Assembly (NCBI GenBank): GCA_012519205.1
Contig: JAAYQR010000026.1
Location: forward strand, 86,960-150,959
Direction of reading: 5' to 3'
Source: Candidatus Epulonipiscium sp.
Lineage (GTDB): Bacteria > Bacillota > Clostridia > Lachnospirales > Defluviitaleaceae
Length of the DNA stretch: 64,000 nucleotides
Shown here: positions 38,320-47,127 of the stretch, in pieces
Numbering within the stretch: position 1 is the first letter of the stretch
Layout: every line of letters begins with the position of its first letter
Position numbers and translations under genes: made by a program
The notes under the pieces: generated by a model
What the model was told of the DNA's origin: nothing
Seen by the model: only the letters and a program-made list of their open reading frames with translations
The model's database searches: none

Positions 38320-41300
38320 TTGAATAATGCTAACTTTAACGGGATTATAGAACCACTTCTTGAACTGGATGTATATCAAAAGTTATTAGACAGCTTAAAT
38401 AAACGGAAAACTCCTGTGCTTGTGACGGGGGTATTGGATTCCCAAAAGATACATCTTACTTACTCTTTGCAAAGTCATAGTAAAAGACCTGTCATTATTC
38501 TCACATCCGATGAACTTAAGGCAAAACAAATATACGAAGATATGCAATTTTTTTTAAAGGATAAAGTGCATTTATATCCTGCAAAAGACATTCTTTTTTA
38601 TAGTGCAGATGTCCATAGTACAGATATAATAAAACAAAGGTTATATATCCTAAAGGAGTTAATAGAAGGGAAAAAGCCTATTATCATTTTATCTATTGAG
38701 GCTATGCTAGATAGACTGGTCAAAAAAGATATATTTAAATCATTTATCTTAAAACTAGAAGTAGGAAATATCATAAATATTAAAGAATTAACAAGACAAC
38801 TGGTCTTAATGGGTTATGAGCATACAGAATTAGTAGAAAATCCTGGTCAATTTGCCCTTAGAGGGGGGATAGTAGATATTTACCCAGGGATATCCTCGAC
38901 CCCTTTTAGAATGGAATTTTGGGATGATGAAATAGATTCCATAAGGGAAATGGATGCCCTTACTCAAAGGTCAATAGAAAAACTAAATAAAATAGAAATA
39001 TTTCCGATGAGGGAATTGGTATTTACCGAGGAAATAATCGACCAAGGGATTTTTTCTATTGAGAAAGAAGCAAAAAATACATTTAAAAGATTAGAGGATA
39101 AGGGGTTTAGAGAACAAAAAGAAGCTCTTACTAAGACGATAGCAACCCTTATTGAGAAGTTGAAAAATCAGAAGTCTTTTCAAGGGATAGAAGGGTATAT
39201 TAGATATTTTTATGAAGAAACGGTTACTATATCAGATTATCTGGATAAAGAAACAATTTTTATAATAGACGAACCTATTAGAATAAAGGAAAAGTCTAAA
39301 AAGGCTATACAAGAATTTGAGGAAAGTATGAAAGGGAGATTAGAAAAGGGGTATATTTTGCCCCTTCAACTAGAGGCCATTTTTGGGTATGAGGACATAT
39401 TAAGCTCCATAGAGAAATTTGATATCGTTTTAATGAGTATGCTCACCCATACTATAAGGGATTTTAATATAAAGAATAATCTTCAGTTTCCTGTTAAATC
39501 TATGAATTCTTTTTATAGACAATTGGATGTTCTTGAAAAGGATATATTATTTTGGAAGCAAAAAAAATTTAGAATAATAATTCTCGCAGGACCCAAGAGT
39601 AAGGGTGAGAGACTTCAAAAAGAGCTATTAGAAAGAAATATTTTATGTAGCTATAGAAATGATTTATCAGACCCTATTGAAAAAGGAGAAATAGTTATTT
39701 CCCGTGGTAGCCTCCATAGGGGGTTTGAGTATGGGATGTTGGATTTTGTAATCATATCAGATAAAGAAGTTTTTGGCGAAGACAAGAAGAAGAAAAAGAT
39801 AAAAAAGAAAAATAAATCGGCAAAGATAGAGAGATTTACTGATCTTTTGGTAGGGGACTATGTCGTTCATGAAAATCATGGTATTGGTGTATACCAAGGG
39901 ATAGAGAAAATTATAACAGATAATATAAGCAAAGACTATCTAAAAATTCGTTACTCCGATAATGGAAATCTTTATGTGCCTATTAACCAGATGGACATAG
40001 TACAAAAATATATAGGGGCAGAAGGAAAAGGGCCCAAGATTAACAAACTTGGGGGAAATGAATGGTCAAAGGCAAAATCAAGGGTTAGAAGGGCTGTAGA
40101 AGAGTTAGCAAAAGAGCTTATAGTCTTATATGCCAAAAGACAAAATGAGAGAGGTCATAAATACAGTTTTGATACAGTTTGGCAGAAGGAATTTGAAGAT
40201 ATGTTTCCCTATGAGGAAACGGAAGACCAAAACAATGCTATAGAAGAAGTAAAAAGGGATTTGGAGAGTGAAAAAATAATGGATCGCCTCCTTTGTGGGG
40301 ACGTTGGTTACGGCAAAACGGAAGTAGCAATAAGGGCAGCTTTTAAAGTGGTTCAGGATGGTAAACAAGTAGTATACTTAGTACCCACAACAATATTGGC
40401 ACAACAACATTATAATACTTTCATGCAAAGAATGAAGGACTTTCCAATTAAGGTAGGACTATTATCCCGTTTTCGCACCCAAAAGGAGCAAAGGAAAACC
40501 ATAGAAGGCCTAAAGAGGGGCATGGTTGACATAGTTATAGGGACCCATAGGCTTTTATCTAAGGATATAGTTTTTAAGGATTTAGGTATGTTGATTATAG
40601 ATGAAGAACAGAGGTTTGGAGTAGCTGCCAAGGAAAAACTAAAGCATCTAAAAGAAAATGTAGACGTATTAACCCTAACAGCCACCCCAATTCCTAGGAC
40701 CCTTCATATGAGTCTTATAGGTATTAGGGATATGAGTGTTTTGGAAGAACCGCCAGAAGAAAGATATCCGGTTCAAACCTATGTGATGGAATACAATCCA
40801 GAATTTGCAAAGGATGCCATTCGCCGTGAAATAGGAAGAAATGGACAGGTATATTATTTGCATAATCGTGTAAAAAATATTGATAAGGTAGCTGCTAAAA
40901 TTCAAGAGTTAGTTCCGGAGGCAGTTGTAGCCTTTGCTCATGGACAGATGAGCGAAAGGGAATTAGAAAATATAATGATGGATTTTATAGATGGGGAAAT
41001 AGATGTTTTAGTCTGTACCACCATTATAGAAACCGGTCTTGATATATCTAATGTCAATACGATTATCATTCAGGATGCAGATTATATGGGACTATCCCAA
41101 CTTTATCAATTACGGGGAAGGGTAGGTCGTTCTAATCGAATTGCCTATGCCTATTTAATGTACCGAAAGGATAAAGTATTACAAGAGGGAGCAGAAAAAA
41201 GGCTTCAGGCAATCAGAGAATTTACGGAGTTTGGCTCGGGATTTAAAATAGCTTTACGGGACTTAGAAATAAGGGGGGCAGGCAATTTGCTTGGTTCTGA

Positions 41301-41853
41301 ACAACATGGACATATGGATGCCGTAGGATACGACTTATACTGCAAGCTCCTAGAAGAGGCAGTAAAAAGAGAAAAGGGAGAAAAAATTAAAGAGTCTTTT
41401 GAAACTTTTATAGATATTAATATAGATGCTTATATTCCGATTAAATATATAAAAGATGAGTTGCAAAAACTAGATATATATAAAAAAATTGCAGCGATAC
41501 AAGGGGAAAAGGATTATTATGATATTCAGGAGGAGATAGAAGACAGATATGGGGATTTGCCAAGAAGTGTACAGAACCTACTAGAAATATCTCTCATAAA
41601 ATGGGAAGCTCATAATCTAGAATTATTATCTATTTCCCAAAAGAACCAAAACATTTCATTAATCTTCAAAGAGGATGCCCGAATGAATCCTATTAAAATT
41701 CCTGAACTCCTTAAAAAATACGGTAAAAGGCTTAGTTTTGCTGCAGATAAAAATCCGTATTTTGTATACCGATTGGTAGATGATAAAAGGGAAGAAGTTA
41801 TCAGACATATTAAGAGTTTATTACAGGATTTGAAAGATTTGAAGTTAGTCTAG
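38320..41853 (+). CDS. mfd: Transcription-repair coupling factor
   Basis: 1177 residues, normal size. The N-terminal UvrB-homology region is followed by the RNA-polymerase-interacting domain (VGDYVVHENHGIGVYQGIEK). The translocase has Walker A GDVGYGKTEVAIRAA, the DEEQRFG box and the motif GRVGRSNRIAYAY, then a C-terminal TRCF regulatory domain. It displaces stalled polymerase and recruits UvrA. TTG start after AAGGGAG; a nearby ATG at 38315 leads to an immediate stop. Confidence 0.97.
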   Translation: MNNANFNGIIEPLLELDVYQKLLDSLNKRKTPVLVTGVLDSQKIHLTYSLQSHSKRPVIILTSDELKAKQIYEDMQFFLKDKVHLYPAKDILFYSADVHSTDIIKQRLYILKELIEGKKPIIILSIEAMLDRLVKKDIFKSFILKLEVGNIINIKELTRQLVLMGYEHTELVENPGQFALRGGIVDIYPGISSTPFRMEFWDDEIDSIREMDALTQRSIEKLNKIEIFPMRELVFTEEIIDQGIFSIEKEAKNTFKRLEDKGFREQKEALTKTIATLIEKLKNQKSFQGIEGYIRYFYEETVTISDYLDKETIFIIDEPIRIKEKSKKAIQEFEESMKGRLEKGYILPLQLEAIFGYEDILSSIEKFDIVLMSMLTHTIRDFNIKNNLQFPVKSMNSFYRQLDVLEKDILFWKQKKFRIIILAGPKSKGERLQKELLERNILCSYRNDLSDPIEKGEIVISRGSLHRGFEYGMLDFVIISDKEVFGEDKKKKKIKKKNKSAKIERFTDLLVGDYVVHENHGIGVYQGIEKIITDNISKDYLKIRYSDNGNLYVPINQMDIVQKYIGAEGKGPKINKLGGNEWSKAKSRVRRAVEELAKELIVLYAKRQNERGHKYSFDTVWQKEFEDMFPYEETEDQNNAIEEVKRDLESEKIMDRLLCGDVGYGKTEVAIRAAFKVVQDGKQVVYLVPTTILAQQHYNTFMQRMKDFPIKVGLLSRFRTQKEQRKTIEGLKRGMVDIVIGTHRLLSKDIVFKDLGMLIIDEEQRFGVAAKEKLKHLKENVDVLTLTATPIPRTLHMSLIGIRDMSVLEEPPEERYPVQTYVMEYNPEFAKDAIRREIGRNGQVYYLHNRVKNIDKVAAKIQELVPEAVVAFAHGQMSERELENIMMDFIDGEIDVLVCTTIIETGLDISNVNTIIIQDADYMGLSQLYQLRGRVGRSNRIAYAYLMYRKDKVLQEGAEKRLQAIREFTEFGSGFKIALRDLEIRGAGNLLGSEQHGHMDAVGYDLYCKLLEEAVKREKGEKIKESFETFIDINIDAYIPIKYIKDELQKLDIYKKIAAIQGEKDYYDIQEEIEDRYGDLPRSVQNLLEISLIKWEAHNLELLSISQKNQNISLIFKEDARMNPIKIPELLKKYGKRLSFAADKNPYFVYRLVDDKREEVIRHIKSLLQDLKDLKLV

Positions 41854-41911
41854 AAGTACATTATAATAAACATAGGAGATTTTAGTTTATAAAAGGGATG
41901 AGGTTGAAGTC

Positions 41912-42919
41912 ATGAGTTATAAAAAGCAAATGATGGCTATATTATCCGTAATAGTGGTTATAGGTTTTTTCTTCACAGGATGCCAAAGATTCAATTTAAG
42001 CAAAGAAGAATATGTGGCGACTATCAACGGTGAAAAAATAGGCATAGAAGAGTACAATATCTACCTATGGAAAATCAAACAAGTATACCAAAGTGTCGGA
42101 CAAGAAGATATTTGGGAAACCAAATTCGATGGGAAGCCAGCGGAGGAAGTTGCAAAAGAAAGGGCATTAGAAACTATTAAAAATATAAAAATTCAAGTAC
42201 ATGAAGCCAAAAAAATCAAACTATCTCTCACTGAGGAGGAAAAAAGTCAAGTAAAATTAGGTACAGATACATTAATAACTCAAGTTGGCGAAGAAGAAAT
42301 GAATAGATTAGGAATTTCAAAACTGACCGTTGAAAAGGTCATGGAAGAAAATGTACTATGTGAAAGGTTATTTGTAGAGCTTACAAAGGATTTTGTAGGA
42401 AACAAAGAAGAATTTGAAAAGTTTTTCGAAGAAAATGGAGAAAACTTTAAAAAAGTGAAGGCAAAGCATATATTACTTAAGACCCATGATATAGTAGATG
42501 GGAAATTAACGACTCTCTCAGAAAAGGAACAAAAAGATGCGAAAAAGAAAGCAGATGAAGCCCTAGAAAGAGCGAAAAGTGGAGAAGATTTTAGTGATTT
42601 GGTGCAAGAATATTCCCAAGATGAGGCATCCCTTCCTACTAACGGGGAGTACACTTTTGGAAAAGGCGAAATGGATAAGAATTTTGAAGATGCTTCCTTT
42701 GCCTTGAAAACAGGGGAAATAAGTGATTTGGTAGAAAGCGCCTATGGATATCACATTATAAAATTAGAAGAGGAAATTGAACCTGATAAGGATATTATTG
42801 AAGACAATTATTATGAGATAAAAAAAGAGGAATTTTATAATTCAAGGGTACAAGAATGGGTAAATGATGCGGATCTTGAGATTAATGAAGAAGTATGGAA
42901 GACCATAAAAATTAAATGA
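41912..42919 (+). CDS. prsA: PrsA-like lipoprotein foldase (parvulin PPIase)
   Basis: 335 residues. The signal peptide ends in a lipobox FFFTGC (Cys24), so the protein is lipid-anchored outside the membrane. A SurA-N-like helical region is followed by a rotamase domain (about 180-285) with KAKHILLKT, DFSDLVQEYSQDEAS and GYHIIKLEE. It should help fold exported proteins. It lies between mfd and spoVT. The orthology to Bacillus PrsA is by domain layout, so the symbol is provisional. Confidence 0.88.
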   Translation: MSYKKQMMAILSVIVVIGFFFTGCQRFNLSKEEYVATINGEKIGIEEYNIYLWKIKQVYQSVGQEDIWETKFDGKPAEEVAKERALETIKNIKIQVHEAKKIKLSLTEEEKSQVKLGTDTLITQVGEEEMNRLGISKLTVEKVMEENVLCERLFVELTKDFVGNKEEFEKFFEENGENFKKVKAKHILLKTHDIVDGKLTTLSEKEQKDAKKKADEALERAKSGEDFSDLVQEYSQDEASLPTNGEYTFGKGEMDKNFEDASFALKTGEISDLVESAYGYHIIKLEEEIEPDKDIIEDNYYEIKKEEFYNSRVQEWVNDADLEINEEVWKTIKIK

Positions 42920-42920
42920 C

Positions 42921-42955
42921 AAATAAAAAAGCAGCTAAAAACTGCTTTTTTATTT
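42921..42955 (+). terminator. Terminator after prsA-like gene
   Basis: 14-bp stem AAATAAAAAAGCAG / CTGCTTTTTTATTT with a 7-base loop. Confidence 0.9.
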
Positions 42956-42989
42956 GTCATTTTTAAAACAGAATAAAAATGGAAAACAT

Positions 42990-43019
42990 GCATAAAAAAG
43001 TAATAATACATTCATACTA
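42990..43019 (+). promoter_or_regulatory. Sigma-G/sigma-F type promoter of spoVT
   Basis: GCATA, 18 bases, CATACTA, matching the forespore consensus GHATR and CAWWMTA. spoVT is a sigma-G gene in B. subtilis. Confidence 0.7.
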
Positions 43020-43062
43020 CTAATGATATTATGAATGCTAGAAAACAAGGGAGGAATAGAAT

Positions 43063-43614
43063 TTGAAAGCTACTGGAATCGTAAGAAGGATAGATGACCT
43101 AGGTAGAGTTGTTATCCCAAAAGAAATAAGAAGAACTCTTCGTATTAGGGAAGGAGATCCTCTTGAAATTTTTACTGGTCATGACGGACAAGTCATACTT
43201 AAAAAATATTCTCCGATAGGAGAACTGGGTACCTTTGCAAAAGAATATGCAGAAGCTTTATCCCAAACTACGGGGCTTATTACATGCATCGCTGATAAAG
43301 ACCAGATTATTGCTGTTTCTGGGGGATCTAAGAAGGAATTCCTAGATAAAAATATTAGTCAGTCCCTAGAAAAGATTATTGATGAAAGAACAGTATTTGT
43401 TGCAACTAGGGATGAAGACAAATTTGTCCCCATAATAGCCGATGAATCTATGGGAAGTTATAACTCAGAACTTATATCCCCTATCATTGCAGAAGGTGAT
43501 GTGATAGGAGCAGTAATATTATTATCCAATGAAAAGAACATGAAAATGGGAGAGGTAGAAACAAAAGTAGCACAATCGGCATCGGGTTTCTTAGGAAAAC
43601 AAATGGAACAATAA
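43063..43614 (+). CDS. spoVT: Stage V sporulation protein T
   Basis: 183 residues. An N-terminal AbrB/SpoVT swapped-hairpin DNA-binding domain (RRIDDLGRVVIPKEIRRTL) is followed by a GAF-like domain (about 55-180). In the forespore SpoVT modulates sigma-G-dependent genes. TTG start after GGGAGG. The upstream promoter has forespore sigma-factor character. It sits after mfd and before mazG, the Bacillus order apart from the foldase gene between mfd and spoVT. Confidence 0.95.
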   Translation: MKATGIVRRIDDLGRVVIPKEIRRTLRIREGDPLEIFTGHDGQVILKKYSPIGELGTFAKEYAEALSQTTGLITCIADKDQIIAVSGGSKKEFLDKNISQSLEKIIDERTVFVATRDEDKFVPIIADESMGSYNSELISPIIAEGDVIGAVILLSNEKNMKMGEVETKVAQSASGFLGKQMEQ

Positions 43615-43639
43615 TGCAGATAGTAAATCTATCTGCATT
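43613..43639 (+). terminator. Hairpin after spoVT
   Basis: 11-bp stem AATGCAGATAG / CTATCTGCATT, 5-base loop, short T tail. Confidence 0.65.
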
Positions 43640-43730
43640 TGCAAAAAGCCTGCAATTAAGACAATTTTACTATTTTCCTATTTTTTATTTTATGATATAC
43701 TCATTTTAAAACCAAATGGAATGGTGAGAA

Positions 43731-44522
43731 ATGCAGAAAAAAGAAAGATATAGTTATGATGATTTGCTGGAAATTATTAAAATTTTAAGAGGCAAGGACG
43801 GTTGTCCATGGGATATGGAGCAAACTCATGAAAGTCTTCTTTCTAATCTTCTTGAAGAAACCTACGAAGTAATAGACGCTATAAAAAAGAAGAATAAGGA
43901 AGCCTTGAAAGAGGAATTAGGGGATTTATTGCTCCAAGTCATATTCCATGCCAGAATTTCAGAAGAAGGTAATGAATTTAACATGGAAGATGTAGCTGAT
44001 GGAATTTGTAAAAAGCTGATTCTGCGTCATCCCCATATTTTCGGTGATGTGGTTGCAAAATCCACAAAAAAGGTCTTACAAAACTGGGAGCAAATAAAGA
44101 AAGTAGAAAAAGGATATAAAAGCCAAACAGAAGTTTTAAAAAGTGTTCCAGAAGTGTTGCCGTCATTACTTAGGGCATATAAGGTTCAGTCTAAAGCAGC
44201 CCATGTAGGATTCGATTGGGATGATATTAAGGATGCTCTAGAGAAGGTAAATGAAGAATGGAATGAACTTATGGAAGCATACAAAAATGGAAATAATAAC
44301 AATATAATAGAAGAATATGGTGATTTATTATTTTCTTTTGTAAATATTGCAAGATTTTTAAAAATAAATCCTGAATTCGCCTTGACAAATACAACAGAAA
44401 AGTTTATAAATAGATTTGAATACGTTGAAAATACTGCAATTTCTAAGGATAAAAGATTAGAAGATATGACTCTTGAAGAAATGGACAATTTGTGGGATGA
44501 GGCTAAACTCATATCTCCGTGA
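43731..44522 (+). CDS. mazG: MazG nucleoside triphosphate pyrophosphohydrolase
   Basis: 263 residues, two MazG domains. The first has CPWDMEQTHESLLSNLLEETYE and ELGDLLLQVIFHARI; the second has EWNELMEAYK and EEYGDLLFSFVNIAR, both with acidic metal-binding ladders. It hydrolyses NTPs or dNTPs to monophosphates, cleaning nucleotide pools. The Bacillus YabN has an extra N-terminal methylase-like domain that is absent here. The start follows ATGGTGAGAA. Confidence 0.94.
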   Translation: MQKKERYSYDDLLEIIKILRGKDGCPWDMEQTHESLLSNLLEETYEVIDAIKKKNKEALKEELGDLLLQVIFHARISEEGNEFNMEDVADGICKKLILRHPHIFGDVVAKSTKKVLQNWEQIKKVEKGYKSQTEVLKSVPEVLPSLLRAYKVQSKAAHVGFDWDDIKDALEKVNEEWNELMEAYKNGNNNNIIEEYGDLLFSFVNIARFLKINPEFALTNTTEKFINRFEYVENTAISKDKRLEDMTLEEMDNLWDEAKLISP

Positions 44523-44603
44523 AAAGGTAGTATTTTGACTATAATATTTATTTACAAGAGTTTCATTGCATTATTTTAAAAAGAAATATGAGGAGGAAGG
44601 ATT

Positions 44604-44879
44604 ATGAACAAATCCGAATTAGTAACAGCAATGGCTGCGAAGGCTGAAATGAGCAAGAAAGACACAGAAAAAGTATTAAAAGCATTTGAAGAGGTAGTAA
44701 CAGAAGAACTCGCTAACAATGGAAAAGTTCAACTGGTTGGATTCGGTACTTTTGATGTAGCAGAAAGAGCAGCAAGAGAAGGTAGAAATCCTCAAACAGG
44801 AGAAGTTATGCATATACCAGCTTCTAAAGCACCAAGATTTAAAGCTGGGAAGGTATTAAAAGACGCCGTAAATAAATAA
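44604..44879 (+). CDS. hup: HU-family DNA-binding protein
   Basis: 91 residues, the exact HU size, beginning MNKSELVTAMAAKAEMSKKD, with the DNA-intercalating arm GRNPQTGE and VQLVGFGTFDVAERA. A dimeric nucleoid protein that bends DNA. The start follows GAGGAGGAAGGATT. In many clostridia hup lies between mazG and the S4-domain gene, as here. Confidence 0.97.
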   Translation: MNKSELVTAMAAKAEMSKKDTEKVLKAFEEVVTEELANNGKVQLVGFGTFDVAERAAREGRNPQTGEVMHIPASKAPRFKAGKVLKDAVNK

Positions 44880-44916
44880 AAACGCTCGCTGAGTTATTAG
44901 AATACATACTATAATT

Positions 44917-44949
44917 AAAAATCTACACTTTTATGAGTGTAGATTTTTT
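44917..44949 (+). terminator. Terminator after hup
   Basis: 13-bp stem AAAAATCTACACT / AGTGTAGATTTTT with a 6-base loop and T tail, just before the rqcP ribosome site. Confidence 0.88.
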
Positions 44950-44966
44950 ATATTAGGAGGATTGCT

Positions 44967-45206
44967 ATGAGATTGGATAAATATCTTAAAGTTAGTCGGT
45001 TGATAAAAAGGAGAACCATCGCTAATGATGCCTGCAATTCCGGGAGAGTTTCGATTAATGGGAAAGAAGCAAAAGCTGGAACCCCTGTAAATGTGGGAGA
45101 TATAATAGAAATAAGATTTGGAAGTAGTATTACAAAGGTGGAAGTTTTAGATGTGAGGGAGCACATAAGAAAAGAAGAAGCAGGTAATATGTATAAGCAT
45201 CTATAG
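44967..45206 (+). CDS. rqcP: S4-domain protein RqcP
   Basis: 79 residues: MRLDKYLKVSRLIKRRTIA starts an S4 RNA-binding fold filling the protein. RqcP (YabO, Hsp15-like) binds stalled 50S subunits with RqcH for alanine tailing in bacterial ribosome quality control. The start follows TAGGAGGATTGCT. Order mazG, hup, rqcP, yabP, yabQ, divIC supports the orthology. Confidence 0.93.
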   Translation: MRLDKYLKVSRLIKRRTIANDACNSGRVSINGKEAKAGTPVNVGDIIEIRFGSSITKVEVLDVREHIRKEEAGNMYKHL

Positions 45207-45348
45207 GTTTTTATCATCTTTTAATACAACCCCCAATATATATAAAGAGAAAGGATTATGAACTTTAACCTTTTATATACAAGGACACTACCTATAGTTA
45301 GGTTGATGAATATTATTAGGGATTATAAAAAAGATGGGGGTATGTAAG

Positions 45349-45636
45349 ATGGATGATAAAATGAACAATACAAAAGGGCATAATATTATTATGCGGGATA
45401 GGCAAGGTTTATCTATTACGGGGGTAGTTGATGTATTGTCTTTTGATGAGGAAAACGTAGATATTGAAACAGAAATGGGTATGCTCGCGATAAAGGGCAC
45501 TGATCTTCAAGTAAATAAGCTTAATTTAGAAAAAGGGGAGCTAGAAGTTGAAGGAGAAATAGAAAGCTTGGCTTATAGTGACGGGGAACTTTTTTCAAAG
45601 AAGGGAACCTCAATTCTTGGAAAACTCTTTAAATAG
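45349..45636 (+). CDS. yabP: Sporulation protein YabP
   Basis: 95 residues from ATG 45349 (eight bases after GGGGG; ATG 45334 lies just before it). Matches the YabP/YqfC family: IIMRDRQGLSITGVVDVLSFDEENV and GMLAIKGTDLQVNKLNLEKGEL. Required for spore cortex assembly in Bacillus and made in the mother cell. yabQ follows at once. Confidence 0.93.
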   Translation: MDDKMNNTKGHNIIMRDRQGLSITGVVDVLSFDEENVDIETEMGMLAIKGTDLQVNKLNLEKGELEVEGEIESLAYSDGELFSKKGTSILGKLFK

Positions 45637-45648
45637 GAGTTGATATCT

Positions 45649-46170
45649 TTGATTGTATCTATTAGTGAGCAGGCACAGATATTTCTTGTTTCAATTCAAG
45701 CCGGAATGGTGATAGGGGTTTTTTATGATATGTTTCGGATAATAAGAAAGATAATTCCCCATCCCGATTGGTTAATTCATTTAGAGGATCTAATCTACTG
45801 GATAATCGTATCGAGTTTTATGTTTTTTGTACTTTTTAGTAAGAATTATGGAGAGATTAGAGGATTTGCCCTTCTAGGGGCGCTCCTTGGAAATGTATTT
45901 TATTTTTTCACCATTGGTATTTTGGTTATGAAGTTTTCAGATTGGATTATTAACTTAATTAAAAAAATTATCCATATCATAATAAAAATTATTTTTATCC
46001 CTATAAAATTTACACTTAAAATTTTATATTATCCATATAAGTGGATTTCTTTTCCCTTAAAAGTAATAAGGGTAAGAACTAAGATAGTAATGAATAAATC
46101 AAAGAATAGGATAAAAAGAAAGACAAAACAAACCCTAAGGGAACTATATATAATGTATAAAAAGATTTAA
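45649..46170 (+). CDS. yabQ: Spore cortex protein YabQ
   Basis: 173 residues, with about four hydrophobic helices in the first 120 and a very basic tail (KNRIKRKTKQTLRELYIMYK). YabQ is a membrane protein needed for cortex formation. Two TTG codons compete: 45640 abuts AGGAG, while 45649 is nine bases away and preferred. Confidence 0.88.
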   Translation: MIVSISEQAQIFLVSIQAGMVIGVFYDMFRIIRKIIPHPDWLIHLEDLIYWIIVSSFMFFVLFSKNYGEIRGFALLGALLGNVFYFFTIGILVMKFSDWIINLIKKIIHIIIKIIFIPIKFTLKILYYPYKWISFPLKVIRVRTKIVMNKSKNRIKRKTKQTLRELYIMYKKI

Positions 46171-46260
46171 AATTATTTCTAATAAAAAGGGTATATGATT
46201 TGCATGTAGAATATTATAGATATAATCGATGTTTGTCTACAATTAAAGCGGGGGATTAAA

Positions 46261-46566
46261 TTGATTAAAAGAAAAAAGAATAAAAAAGCTATTGGCTTTG
46301 GCTGGAATACCTTTTTTATAATTTTATTTTTTTCTATAATTGCATTAAAGACCTATGATTTGCAAAAAATAAATAGGGGATTGATAGAGCAAAAAAATGA
46401 ATATCAGAAAAAAATATATGAACAAAATGAGGAAAAATCCCTGCTTCTAGAAGAAAAGGAATACAATCAGTCCGATAGATACATTGAGAAGGTTGCAAGG
46501 GAAAAGCTAGGTCTTGTAAAAGAAGATGAAATTGTATTTATGGAAATGAACGAAAATGAATTTTAG
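46261..46566 (+). CDS. divIC: DivIC/FtsB-type septum formation protein
   Basis: 101 residues: a short basic N terminus, one transmembrane helix (about 16-35), a coiled coil (about 38-72) and YIEKVAREKLGLVKEDEIVF. It is a bitopic divisome protein that works with DivIB and FtsL. TTG start after GCGGGGG. Positional orthologue of Bacillus divIC, between yabQ and the tRNA genes before spoIIE. Confidence 0.92.
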   Translation: MIKRKKNKKAIGFGWNTFFIILFFSIIALKTYDLQKINRGLIEQKNEYQKKIYEQNEEKSLLLEEKEYNQSDRYIEKVAREKLGLVKEDEIVFMEMNENEF

Positions 46567-46569
46567 CCG

Positions 46570-46598
46570 TTGACAAACCTTTAAAGCTTATATATAAT
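46570..46598 (+). promoter_or_regulatory. Consensus promoter of the tRNA operon
   Basis: Perfect TTGACA and TATAAT with a 17-base spacer, 26 bases before tRNA-fMet. Confidence 0.9.
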
Positions 46599-46623
46599 AT
46601 GTTATTGTTAGTCCATATTTTGT

Positions 46624-46700
<77 letters not shown>

Positions 46701-46704
46701 ATTC

Positions 46705-46781
46705 GGCGGAGTAGCTCAGATGGCTAGAGCATACGGTTCATACCCGTAGTGTCGGCGGTTCAATTCCGTCCTCCGCTACCA
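46705..46781 (+). tRNA. Elongator tRNA-Met (CAT)
   Basis: 77 nt with an encoded CCA. Anticodon arm TACGG-TTCATAC-CCGTA and acceptor GGCGGAG match elongator Met rather than tRNA-Ile2. Confidence 0.92.
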
Positions 46782-46784
46782 TTA

Positions 46785-46857
46785 GGGCGCATAGCTCAGC
46801 TGGGAGAGCACCTGCCTTACAAGCAGGGGGTCACAGGTTCGAGCCCTGTTGCGCCCA
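46785..46857 (+). tRNA. tRNA-Val (TAC)
   Basis: 73 nt. Acceptor GGGCGCA / TGCGCCC, anticodon arm CCTGC-CTTACAA-GCAGG, T arm CAGGTTCGAGCCCTG. CCA is not encoded. Confidence 0.95.
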
Positions 46858-46862
46858 CTATA

Positions 46863-46905
46863 AAGGATATATCACAGAGATTACTGTGGTATATCCTTTT
46901 TTTGT
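46863..46905 (+). terminator. Terminator of the tRNA operon
   Basis: Long stem AAGGATATATCACAG / CTGTGGTATATCCTT with a 6-base loop and T7. Confidence 0.93.
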
Positions 46906-47066
46906 TTGGGACACCATATGTTTTAAACCACTATCCAAAGAAGGTAGATACCGCGCCTGTCATTCTTCATTTTATGACGATATAATACTAGGGACTAGCT
47001 ATGCAGTCAGCTTTCCATGGCTACCCGATTTTTTTGTAAAAAAATTTTTAAGCTGAGTTCCATATA

Positions 47067-47099
47067 ATGACAAACAATTTATCCTTTCTTTATTATAAT
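47067..47099 (+). promoter_or_regulatory. Spo0A-type sigma-A promoter of spoIIE
   Basis: ATGACA, 21 bases, TATAAT. The unusually long spacer matches that of Spo0A-activated spoII promoters. TGACAAA (47068-47074) differs at one position from the 0A box TGNCGAA and overlaps the -35 element. Confidence 0.55.
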
Positions 47100-47127
47100 A
47101 AAAAAGCAGAAATTAGGGAGGGGTAAT

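Noticed and set aside
46705..46781. tRNA-Ile2 (CAT, lysidine-modified)
   Set aside because: The arms match elongator tRNA-Met rather than the GGACC-type acceptor usual for tRNA-Ile2; nearby tilS made the alternative worth checking.
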